Source of the DNA: Hyphomicrobium_A sp963812795
GTDB lineage: Bacteria; Pseudomonadota; Alphaproteobacteria; Rhizobiales; Hyphomicrobiaceae
Direction: 5' to 3'
Assembly (NCBI GenBank): GCA_963812795.1
Contig: CAWEWG010000017.1
Coordinates: 248,001-312,000 of the forward strand
Length of the DNA: 64,000 bases
Position 1 is the stretch's first letter; each line of letters opens with the position of its first letter. A program made the translations under genes and the position numbers. Below are positions 8,230-17,160 of the stretch, piece after piece. The notes below the pieces were generated by a model that searched no databases, was not told the origin of the DNA, and saw only the letters and a program-made list of their open reading frames with translations.

Positions 8230-10208
8230 CTAGCGCTGGCGTTGGATGAGCCGGTCGCGCAGGGATTTCAGCGCCGAGCCCGGCACATCCTTTTCCTCGA
8301 TCGCCGTCTCGGATGGCGCTGGCGGCTGGGCGCCGTCCTTGCGCAAGCCGGCGGTCGGCCGTGCCGGTTGCATGTTGGCAGGACGCGGCGAGCCGTATCC
8401 GGCGCCGGGCGTCGGCGGCACGGGACGCGAAAGGTCCGGCTCGCGACGCGGCATCGCTTCCGGCGACGGCGTTGCGACCGTGTCGGGGGTGAAGGGGTCG
8501 CCGATGAACGCCGGATGGTGACCGAGTTCGCCGCCGGCGCTGATGTCGGACGTGCGCCATTTCTCGACGACCTGCTCGAGGAAGCCTTCGTCGCCAACCG
8601 AGCGCTGCCAATGCTCCGTGAAGCGCGCGGTTGTCGAGCGCGGCAAGCAGTGCGCCGGCAGCTCGTCGAACTTGATGCGCACCGGCAGGGCGACGCCGTC
8701 GCCGAAGGCGAGCGCTTCGCGCTGACCGAGCGACGGCAGGAACTCCAGCAAGCCCGAGCCCGTGTCGGTGATCGCCGAGTTGACGATTTCCTGGTCGCGA
8801 TCGTTCGACATGCGCAGCGCGAACACGGTGTTGCACTGGGACAAGATCGTCGGATCGACCTCGGAGGGACGCTGCGAGACGATGCACAGAGCAACGCCGT
8901 ACTTGCGGCCCTCCTTGGCGATTTTGGCGATGGCGCGTTTGCACGGCTCGAAGCCGAGATGGTCGGATGCGGGGACGTAGCGGTGCGCTTCCTCGCACAC
9001 CAGCGTCAACGGCACCTTCCCCTCGCTCCAATGGGCGAAGTCGAAGGTCATGCGCGCTAGAACCGAGACGACGACGTTGATGATCTCCGTCGGCAGGCCG
9101 GTCAGCTCGACGATGGTGATCGGCTTGTTGTTGACGGGAACGCGGAAGATGCGGCTCAGCACCTGCGTCATGCCGTCGTAAACGGTGAGCGAGCCGAACA
9201 TGAAGGCGTAGCGGCCATCCTGCGAGATGGAATCGATGCGGGTGCGCAGTTGCCGGTACGGCGATAGGTCCCTCTTGTTCTCCAGCTTGCCCATGCGCTC
9301 GTCGATGAGGCCGGTTAGGTCGGAGACGCGGTAGGGAACCGGCGTGTCGACGGTGAAGCGCGCCTGCTCGGGCAGTGGGCGGCGCATCGGCTGGTTCTCG
9401 CGAGCGCGGCCGGCGCTATAGCGCGCCTTGGCGATGGGGATGAGCTCCTGCAGGATCTCGATCTCGGCCTTGCGCGACGGGTCGGTGATCAGCACCTCGA
9501 CCACTTCCTCGAAGTTGAGGAGCCAGAACGGGAGCTGCATGTTGCGCGGGCTGATGACCTCGGCCCAATCGCTGAACGCAGTGGCGTACTCGTTGTGCGG
9601 ATCAAGCAGCACGATATGCGCCGCCGGATTGCGCTCCAAAATCGAGCGCAGGATGAGCGCCGTGGTGCACGACTTGCCCGTGCCGGTGGTGCCGAGGATG
9701 GCGAGGTGCTTGCCGAGCAACTCGTCGACGCGGAGCATCGCCGGGATGGTGCTGTCCTGGCGAATGCAGCCGACGCGCACCGAGCGGCTCGGCTCGCCGC
9801 AGAAGGCGGCGCCGAGCTCGGCCTTGGAGGCAACGCGTACGCGATCGCCGAGCGAGGGATAAGTGGTGACGCCGCGGGCGAAGATGGTCGCTTGGCCGGT
9901 CTTGTCGCGCCAGAGCTCGCCGACGAGGCCGAGCTCGGCGATCCAGATTTCCGTATCGTCTTCACGGTGCGCCGGGACCGGCACGCTCAGGGCCGAGACG
10001 ATGGCCAACACGACGGTGTTGGCGGTATCGATGGCCATCAGCGTGCCCATGTCGGGCTTCTCGGCAGGGCGTCCCCGGCCGTCCTTTGGGCTGTCGAGCA
10101 GCACGATGGCCTTGGAGCCGGTCACCGAGACGATGCGGCCCAGCGATTTGTCGCCTCCCCCCATGCGTGCGGCGCCGGGCATTGCCAATTGCATGTCTGC
10201 TGCGTCGC

Positions 10209-10212
<4 letters not shown>
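8230..10212 (-). CDS. HerA-like ATPase (DUF87, HAS-barrel)
   Basis: A 660-residue FtsK/HerA-superfamily ATPase. An N-terminal HAS-barrel-like segment (GRIVSVTGSKAIVLLD) precedes the Walker A motif GTTGTGKS near residue 172 and a Walker B-like LTLVCEEAHRYV near 400, with IVSQRPSEV nearby as the sensor region. The last 120 residues are proline-rich and probably disordered. HerA proteins are hexameric DNA translocases that in archaea work with the NurA nuclease; no NurA or other nuclease is adjacent here. Its ATG overlaps the stop of the upstream histidine kinase (10209-10212), so the two are coupled. The cellular role is not known from sequence. Confidence 0.88.
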
Positions 10213-11078
<866 letters not shown>

Positions 11079-11208
11079 CGCTGGATTTGCTTATTGCTAC
11101 CGCGGACGAAGCTAGTCGGCTGCGACTAACTAATGGTTAAACGCCGTCTGTTCCTGGAACGAACAAAGCGTTTAGCAGCGTGTCGCGCCGGCACGTCGAG
11201 GGCGGCAA

Positions 11209-11910
11209 TCAGCGAGTGATGAAGCGGAAAGGTACTTGCACTTCCAGCGGTCCGCTGGCGATTTCCTGCGGCAGGGGCGGAAACGGCGCGGCGCGGTCGA
11301 GTGCCGCCATGGCCGCGTCGTCGAGGATCTTGGAGCCCGAGCTCTGCTGGACGATGCGCGAAAGTAGCTCTCCCTTCGGGCCGACGGTGAACTTGATTAG
11401 CACGGTTCCCGAAATGGTCGAACGCGGATTGACCTTGCTGCGCTCAAGCGTCTTGCGCACCTGCCCGAGGTAGGCGAGACGCTGCGTGGTGTCGCCGCCT
11501 TCCTGTGCGGCGCCCGAGCTCTGCTCGATGAGGGTCGCCACCTGCGGCGCCTGCTCCTCGACCGGCATCTCTTGCGGACGCTCCTCCTCGACGGGCTTGG
11601 GCTCCTCCGACATCACCTGTTCTTCGTGCTTGCCTTCCGTCGAGGTGACGACGTCGGTCAGCTCCGGCTTGATCTCTTCGACCGGCTGGGGAACTTCCGC
11701 CGCCTGGATCGGCGGAATGTCGATCGTCTCGACCATTTCCTCGGCTTCGCCGAACTTGGCGAGGCCCTCGAGCGCGATGCCCTGCTCGACGACGACCTGA
11801 TCGTCGCCGGTGCCGGCTTCCAGCGCTGCCCCGCCGCCAAAGCTCATCAGCGGCAGGAACAGTGCCGCGTGCAGTGCGAGCGAGAGGAATATGGTGACGA
11901 AGCGGAGCAT
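11209..11910 (-). CDS. TonB-family energy transducer
   Basis: A 233-residue protein with one N-terminal membrane helix (FLSLALHAALFLPLMSF), an acidic Pro/Glu-rich periplasmic spacer (residues about 60-130), and a TonB C-terminal domain (GTVLIKFTVGPKGELLS, then PFPPLPQ near the end). It would couple the proton motive force harvested by the ExbB/ExbD pair to outer-membrane receptors. The start ATG at 11910 is chosen because the reading frame upstream is only the shadow of ExbD/ExbB. It is the third gene of the ExbB-ExbD-TonB operon and sits 2.3 kb from two TonB-dependent receptors, its likely partners. TolA is an alternative name, but the long helical TolA stalk is absent. Confidence 0.85.
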   Translation of the reverse strand: MLRFVTIFLSLALHAALFLPLMSFGGGAALEAGTGDDQVVVEQGIALEGLAKFGEAEEMVETIDIPPIQAAEVPQPVEEIKPELTDVVTSTEGKHEEQVMSEEPKPVEEERPQEMPVEEQAPQVATLIEQSSGAAQEGGDTTQRLAYLGQVRKTLERSKVNPRSTISGTVLIKFTVGPKGELLSRIVQQSSGSKILDDAAMAALDRAAPFPPLPQEIASGPLEVQVPFRFITR

Positions 11911-11930
11911 CTTTATCAATCGCGGGTGAG

Positions 11931-12383
11931 TTACGGAGCGGCTTTGGGCGACGGCTGCGACAGGAGAGAGACGCGCTGATAGCCGGTTTCGCCGACGCGG
12001 CCCAGCAATTCCATCACTTCGCCATATGGGATCGTGCGGTCGGCGCGCACATACACGACCGTATCGCCTTCCTGCGAGCGCAAGGCGATGAGGCGATTGA
12101 CGAGACTGGCCCGGTCGATCTGCTCGTCGCGAATGTACAGATTGCCGTCGGGCGCCAGCGTGACGACCATCGGCTTGCGCACCTTCTCGAGCTTCGTCGC
12201 CGACGTCTTCGGCAAGTCGACCGGCACGCCCTGGACCATCAGCGGCGCGGCGACCATGAAGACGATGAGCAGCACGAGCATCACGTCGACGAACGGCGTG
12301 ACGTTGATCTCCGCGAGAGGCTTGTAGTCCTCCATCTCGTCGTCGTCGAAGCCACCGCCGGACGATGGCGCTGCCATGCCCAT
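11931..12383 (-). CDS. ExbD/TolR family biopolymer transport protein
   Basis: A 150-residue inner-membrane protein with one transmembrane helix (VDVMLVLLIVFMVAAPLM) preceded by the family motif EINVTPFVD, which includes the proton-carrying aspartate, and followed by the PVDLPKTSA segment and a small periplasmic domain. The PVDLPK sequence is as in TolR, but the neighbouring TonB-type gene argues for an ExbD role; I leave the symbol open. The start codon directly abuts the stop of the ExbB/TolQ gene, a typical operon arrangement. Confidence 0.88.
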   Translation of the reverse strand: MGMAAPSSGGGFDDDEMEDYKPLAEINVTPFVDVMLVLLIVFMVAAPLMVQGVPVDLPKTSATKLEKVRKPMVVTLAPDGNLYIRDEQIDRASLVNRLIALRSQEGDTVVYVRADRTIPYGEVMELLGRVGETGYQRVSLLSQPSPKAAP

Positions 12384-13076
12384 CTATCCAACTCCTTCGA
12401 GGCGAACCGGACCTTCGCTCTGCCCGCGAGCGATGGCGCGCGCCAGCGTTGCAATGCTGGTGCCGGCCTTCTCTCCCGAGCGGCCGAGCGACACGGTGAT
12501 CTGATTGTAGGCGACCACGGCCGGGATGGCGGCGGCGAGACCGAGTGCCGTCGCGAACAGTGCCTCGGCGATGCCGGGAGCGACGACGGCGAGGCTCGTA
12601 TCCTTCGCCTGGGCGATGGCGGTGAAGCTGTTCATGATGCCCCACACGGTGCCGAGCAGTCCGATGAAGGGCGAGGCGGAGCCGACGGTGGCGAGGAACG
12701 GCAGGCCGGTCTCGATGCGCCGCATCTCGGTCTTGAGGGCCGAGCGCATGGAGCGCTCGATGCGCGCGCGCAGTTCATTGCGGCTCTCGCCGCGAGCGAC
12801 ACCGTCGGCCCATTCACCCTGCGCTGCGGCCTGCACGGCGCCGACGATGCCGCGTCCGCGATCGGACGCCAATCGCCCGGCAGCGGCCTGGCTAGCAAGC
12901 TGGCGGACCTGGCGCTTCAGGATCGTGAGGCGGATCGCTTTTTCGAAGATCAGCGCCCAGCACAGCACCGAGCATATGGCGAGCACAAGCATGATCGCCT
13001 GCACGAACGGATCGGCGTGCATGATGAGGCTGATGATCGAGAAGTCGCGGCCTTCGACTGCGATGTTCGGTTCCAA
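12384..13076 (-). CDS. ExbB/TolQ/MotA family proton channel protein
   Basis: A 230-residue membrane protein with three predicted helices: one near residues 25-45 and two around residues 130-150 and 165-190. The family core is visible (TVGSASPFIGLLGTVWGIM and GIAEALFATALGLAAAIPAV). It forms the proton-conducting pentamer around ExbD. It is the first gene of a three-gene operon (ExbB-ExbD-TonB) transcribed leftward and follows the secreted protein at 13.1-13.5 kb by 10 nt. TolQ cannot be excluded from sequence alone, but tolB and pal are not nearby. Confidence 0.9.
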   Translation of the reverse strand: MEPNIAVEGRDFSIISLIMHADPFVQAIMLVLAICSVLCWALIFEKAIRLTILKRQVRQLASQAAAGRLASDRGRGIVGAVQAAAQGEWADGVARGESRNELRARIERSMRSALKTEMRRIETGLPFLATVGSASPFIGLLGTVWGIMNSFTAIAQAKDTSLAVVAPGIAEALFATALGLAAAIPAVVAYNQITVSLGRSGEKAGTSIATLARAIARGQSEGPVRLEGVG

Positions 13077-13086
13077 GGAAGTACCC

Positions 13087-13542
13087 CTACTTAGAAATTT
13101 CGACCTTGGTCAGCGACTTGACCTTGAGGCGCGCCAGACAGTCGGTGGCTGGCCCCGATGATGTGCGGCAGTCCATGACGTCATTGATAAGGAAGCTGCC
13201 GATGCTATCGCACTGCGCTCCGTCGAGATCGAACAGCTTCACCGATCGTTTGTCGGGACGCACGGGCGCTAGATCGAGGGCGAAGCGCCGTCCGACGATG
13301 CCATCCGCCTGGAACATGACGAGGTCGAGCTTGAAGGCCTCATACGCCGTCGTCGTCGGATTGGTGACGACGACATAGGCGCGGCAGCCCTTGTCGGATT
13401 TCTCGAGCTTGTTGAGCTCGAGGGTGATGGCCTCGCTGCTCTCGGGCTGTGCCGGCGCGTTGGCGGCGGGATTGTCTTGGGCGTGGGCGACGACGGCGAA
13501 AAGGCAGGCCGCGACAGCGGCAAAGAGGGTTTTCAAGATCAT
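13087..13542 (-). CDS. Secreted protein of unknown function
   Basis: About 151 residues with a signal peptide (ILKTLFAAVAACLFAVVAHAQ). The mature part contains four cysteines that could form two disulfides, and segments such as GCRAYVVVTNPTT and LVMFQADGIVGRRFALDLAP that suggest an all-beta domain. I do not recognise the family with certainty. The ATG at 13542 gives a clean signal peptide; an upstream in-frame start at 13587 would add 15 residues. It lies 10 nt upstream of the ExbB gene and is probably in the same transcript, suggesting a periplasmic role connected to TonB-dependent uptake, which is inference. Confidence 0.7.
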   Translation of the reverse strand: MILKTLFAAVAACLFAVVAHAQDNPAANAPAQPESSEAITLELNKLEKSDKGCRAYVVVTNPTTTAYEAFKLDLVMFQADGIVGRRFALDLAPVRPDKRSVKLFDLDGAQCDSIGSFLINDVMDCRTSSGPATDCLARLKVKSLTKVEISK

Positions 13543-13893
13543 TGCACTCACAGGACGCAACCAGTTCATTCGCTTGCTCGGTGACATATGGGGCGACGAA
13601 CAATGCCCATGTCAGCAAGGGCTTGGCGTTGGACGTGCGCTCAGGTGAGCGCGGCACGATCGACGGCGTTCCCGTCCGCAGCTACGGCGCATGCGGCTTG
13701 CGCATATTTTCTCTCCCACTCCGGCCGAACACTGCGCAATTCGCGCGAGTCAGCTCCGATTTTTGCCGGTCTCGGGGGGCGTGATCGGCGGCGGTAAGTC
13801 GCAGCCGGCAGCGAGTTTCGTCCCCCTCGCCGTTTGGTGAAGTAACACTGCGCATACGAGCCCTGTCAAACACGGAAAAACAAGACGTCGTGA

Positions 13894-13910
13894 TCGGGAA
13901 GTATTCAACC
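13894..13910. promoter_or_regulatory. Imperfect copy of the receptor operator
   Basis: TCGGGAA followed by GTA and TTCAACC. The left arm and first half of the right arm match the perfect repeat that starts 22 nt further right. A 22-nt centre-to-centre spacing is about two helical turns, as expected for cooperative binding of two dimers. This is a pattern observation. Confidence 0.4.
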
Positions 13911-13915
13911 AAGCA

Positions 13916-13932
13916 TCGGGAACTATTCCCGA
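13916..13932. promoter_or_regulatory. Inverted repeat operator candidate, receptor 1
   Basis: TCGGGAA-CTA-TTCCCGA, a perfect 7-bp dyad with a 3-bp spacer, 257 nt upstream of the first receptor ATG. The same arms and spacing recur at 17056-17072 in front of the paralogous receptor gene, and I did not see the full dyad elsewhere in the window. The regulator is unknown. Confidence 0.6.
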
Positions 13933-14188
13933 ATTCGATGCGCAAGAGACACACCGAGGTGGCGTTATAGTGTAGCGCGTTGGTCGAACCTTGACCGTTA
14001 TGCGGCACGGCATTCTTTTAGGTGAGTTAATTACGGCCGACTTCAAAAAATAATCCCGTCAATGGGAAAGTTTGAAGGAGCCGATTACCGGATCGAGGCC
14101 CGCGAACGGTGGCAGTTCGCAAGGAAGCCTCACCGGCTCGAAGTCGGTGGTGTCAGTCACCTCGCGTACTACTGGGGGAGTAACGGTG

Positions 14189-16814
14189 ATGCGTTTCGCG
14201 TCTGCGTTTGCGTGTGTATTTTGCCTTTTTTCTCTAACAGCTGCGCCAGCCATAGCGCAGGATGCAGGGGGCGCCGCGCCGCCCCAGCCGGCGCCGCCGG
14301 CCGCTTCCGAGCTGCCTCCGGTCGACGTCATCCAGAAGAAGGCCGCCGCGCCCAAGGCCGCGCAGAAGAAGAGCGTGCCGAAGAAGAAGCAGGTCGTGAC
14401 CCCAACGCCGCAGCCGGCTCCGGTCGAGCCGGTGCAGACGGCCGAGCCGGTGCCCGGCACTGGTGGCATCGACAGCGGCACCGTCAACATGTCGCCGGTG
14501 GCCGGCAGCGAGATCCCGATCTCGAAGTATCCAGCCGCCGTCGGTCGCGCCTCCCAGGCCGATATTGCCAAGTTCAAGGAAACCTCGGTCCCTGAGGTCC
14601 TGCAGAACACCGTGCCCGGCGTGATCATCACTGACCAGCAGGGCAACTCCTATCAGCGCAGCCTGCAGTATCGCGGCTTCGACGCCTCGCCGGTGAACGG
14701 CCAAGCGCAGGGTCTCGCCGTCTACCAGAACGGCGTGCGCATCAACGAAAGCTTCGGTGACATCGTCAACTGGGACTTCCTGCCCGACAACGCGATAGCC
14801 GGGATCTCGATCCTCGGCGCCAATCCAATCTATGGCCTCAACGCTCTCGGTGGCGCCGTCGGCATCGTCATGCGCGACGGCTTCAACTTCCAGGGCGTCG
14901 AAATCGACACGCGCTTCGGCTCCTTCGGTCACAAGGAAGGCGGCGTTGCGGTCGGCGCTCGTTCGCGGTAACTGGGCGGCATTCGCTTCCGGCCAGCTCA
15001 TCGAGGACGAGGGTTTCCGTAACTTCTCCGAGGCGTCGATCCGCCGCTACTACGGAGATATCGGTGTCAGAGGCGACGGCAACGAGTTCCACTTGAATGT
15101 AACGCATGCGGATAATCGATGTGGGGGTCACCGCGGCAGTCCCCTACCAGCTTCTTGCACTCGGCTGGGATCAAACCTTCACGTCGCCGCAGACCACGCA
15201 GAACGAAGTGACTATGTTGTCAGCTAACGGCGTCGTCAAAGCGACCTCCACTCTGTCGTTCGCTGGCGTCGGCTACTATCGCTGGTTTGATCAGAAGCAC
15301 GACGATGGAAATATCGCCGATCTTGAAGGTTGCGGTGGTTTTTACTGCGACGAGGACGGTACGCTTGTTCTATTCAACGGCGCTCCGGAATCGCGTGGTG
15401 GTCTCGACGTAGCCGATCCCGGTTTGCAGGGCCGTACGCGCAGGTCTCTGCGGTACGATCGACCGCACCAGCCAGAGCGCCGAGAGCTTCGGCGGCACCG
15501 TGCAGGCCGTGGAAAAGACTCCGATCTTCGGCCTACCCAACCAGTTCGTGATCGGTACCAGCTATGATCACGGCTCCGTCGACTACACGGCCAATAGCGA
15601 ACTCGCCTACTTCGCCCCGCCGGTCAACTTCGTCGCGCACCAATTCCCCAACCGCATCTTTCTGTCGGGAGGCGACTTCACTCCGAGAGTGCTTACGACG
15701 ACCAACGACTATGTCGGCGCCTTTTTCGCCAACACGACCGATCTGACCAAGGATCTGTCGCTCACCTTGGGCGGCCGTTGGAACTACGCCCGCATCGAAA
15801 TCGAGAACCAGAACCCGATCGCCGGCGAGCCCGACAAGCTTACCGGAGTGAATAAGTATTACCGCTTCAATCCGACCATCGGAGCTACGTACAATCTGCT
15901 GCCCGGATTGACCCTGTACGGCGGCTACTCGGAGGCCAACCGTGCGCCCACGGCGGCCGAGCTTGCCTGCGCCGATCCCGATGCACCGTGCTTGATCGAG
16001 AGCTTCCTGACGTCCGACCCGCCGCTCAAGCAGGTCGTGTCGCACACCTTCGAACTCGGTCTGCGCGGCAACCTGGCTTCGTTCGGCGGCAGTCAGCGTC
16101 TCGACTGGACAGCCGGCCTGTTCCGCACGGAGAATACGGACGACATTATTCCGATCTCCAACGCACAGGGCCGCGGGTACTTCCAGAACGCCGGTGATAC
16201 CCTGCGCCAGGGCGTGGAACTCGGCGCGGTCTATACCGAAAAGTGGCTGCAGGTGTACGCCAACTACGCGTTCATCGATGCCACCTTCCGGACGGCCAAC
16301 GTCTTGTCGTCGCCCGACAATTTCACCGGCGGCTCATTCCAATGTGATAACGGCGATCCTCCGGACCCCGCTGACGATGATGCCGCGATCTGCATCCAGG
16401 TAAATCCTGGTGATCGGCTGCCCGGCATCCCGCGTCATCGCTTCAAGATCGGTGCCGACTACTGGCTGACCCAACAGTGGAGCTTCGGCGGCGATGTCGT
16501 GGCCGTCAGCGACCAAGTGTACTTCGGCGACGAGGGCAAGACCGGCGAAAAGCTCGACGGCTATGCCAAGCTCGATCTGCGTACGTCGTACGACGTCACG
16601 CCGAACTTCCAGATCTTCGGCATGGTCGACAACGTCTTTGACAGCCGTTACGGCCTGTTCGGTGGATATTTTGGTCGGGAGGCGTCTCGCAACGCAGGCG
16701 TGGCGCAGGGCCTGCCGGTCAATTACTTCGGGACCTATGCGGACGGTAATAACAAATCGATCACTCCGGCCCCGCCTGTGGCTGGCCTACGGCGGCGTGA
16801 AGATCAAGTTCTGA
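14189..16814 (+). pseudogene. TonB-dependent outer membrane receptor 1, frameshifted
   Basis: Encodes a ligand-gated beta-barrel of roughly 870 residues. From the ATG at 14189 there is a signal peptide ending AAPAIAQ, a Pro/Ala/Lys-rich periplasmic linker (PPVDVIQKK), a plug domain (LQYRGFDASPVNG, LAVYQNGVRINESFGD, GLNALGGAVGIVMRDGF), and a 22-strand-type barrel ending AYGGVKIKF. The reading frame changes near 14966, 15112, 15445 and 16783; each change is resolved by dropping one base, and the restored protein then aligns with the paralog at 17.2-19.9 kb. I think this is a functional gene with sequencing insertions, but a decaying gene is possible. The substrate cannot be told; iron chelates, cobalamin and lanthanide chelates are all conceivable. 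Confidence 0.8.
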
Positions 16815-16866
16815 TCCCTCGACCAACTGACCCACGATGCGGCGAACCTCGCCGCACCGACTGCCG

Positions 16867-16897
16867 AGGCCCTTCTCACCCCGTGAGGAGGGCCTTT
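16867..16897 (+). terminator. Rho-independent terminator after receptor 1
   Basis: A 13-bp stem (left arm 16867-16879, right arm 16883-16895, one G-T pair, CCC-containing loop) followed by T residues. It begins 52 nt after the corrected stop of the receptor gene. Confidence 0.75.
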
Positions 16898-17055
16898 GCC
16901 GTTGGCGAGTTGTGCATGACCTGTGCGTGGCGTGCGCGCCACTTTTCATCGGCGATACACAGTTACACCCCCGCGCCGCGCTTGACGTGGTGATTGCCGC
17001 ATTACCCAATTCTTTGGGTGCGACAAAGTGAGTCGCGGGGCAAATCAAGAAAAAA

Positions 17056-17072
17056 TCGGGAAAAATTCCCGA
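17056..17072. promoter_or_regulatory. Inverted repeat operator candidate, receptor 2
   Basis: TCGGGAA-AAA-TTCCCGA, with the same arms and spacer length as the repeat at 13916-13932. It ends 88 nt upstream of the receptor 2 ATG and 5 nt upstream of TATAAC (17078-17083), a plausible -10 box; binding here would overlap the promoter, which would favour repression. That reading is inference. Confidence 0.6.
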
Positions 17073-17160
17073 AAACATATAACGCGAATGCCCGACGGCG
17101 TGTTGGTGGAGTTTTGCGGGAGTAAAGGCGGAAAGAGCAAATCGAGCGCTGGGGGGCGAC

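Larger units (their letters stand above)
13543..14188. other. Divergent intergenic region upstream of the first TonB receptor
   Basis: About 650 nt between a leftward operon and the rightward receptor gene. It is less GC-rich than its surroundings from about 13,850 onward. It holds the inverted repeat at 13916-13932 and an imperfect copy at 13894-13910 (separate entries). I find no convincing open reading frame, tRNA or riboswitch. GGGAG at 14177-14181 serves as the ribosome binding site of the receptor. Confidence 0.6.
16815..17160. other. Intergenic region between the two receptor genes
   Basis: Contains the terminator of receptor 1 (16867-16897) and, at the far end, the operator-like repeat at 17056-17072 followed by a possible -10 box TATAAC at 17078-17083. 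No coding sequence is apparent. Confidence 0.6.

Noticed and set aside
11150..11164. GTTCCTGGAAC palindrome followed by GAAC, resembling a LexA site
   Set aside because: The spacing is not GTTC-N7-GTTC, and it lies between the 3' end of the TonB-type gene and the 5' end of the kinase gene with no SOS gene next to it.
11209..12645. A 478-residue frame covering TonB plus upstream sequence
   Set aside because: Its first 240 residues are antisense-like shadow of ExbD and ExbB in another frame; the real TonB-type protein starts at 11910.
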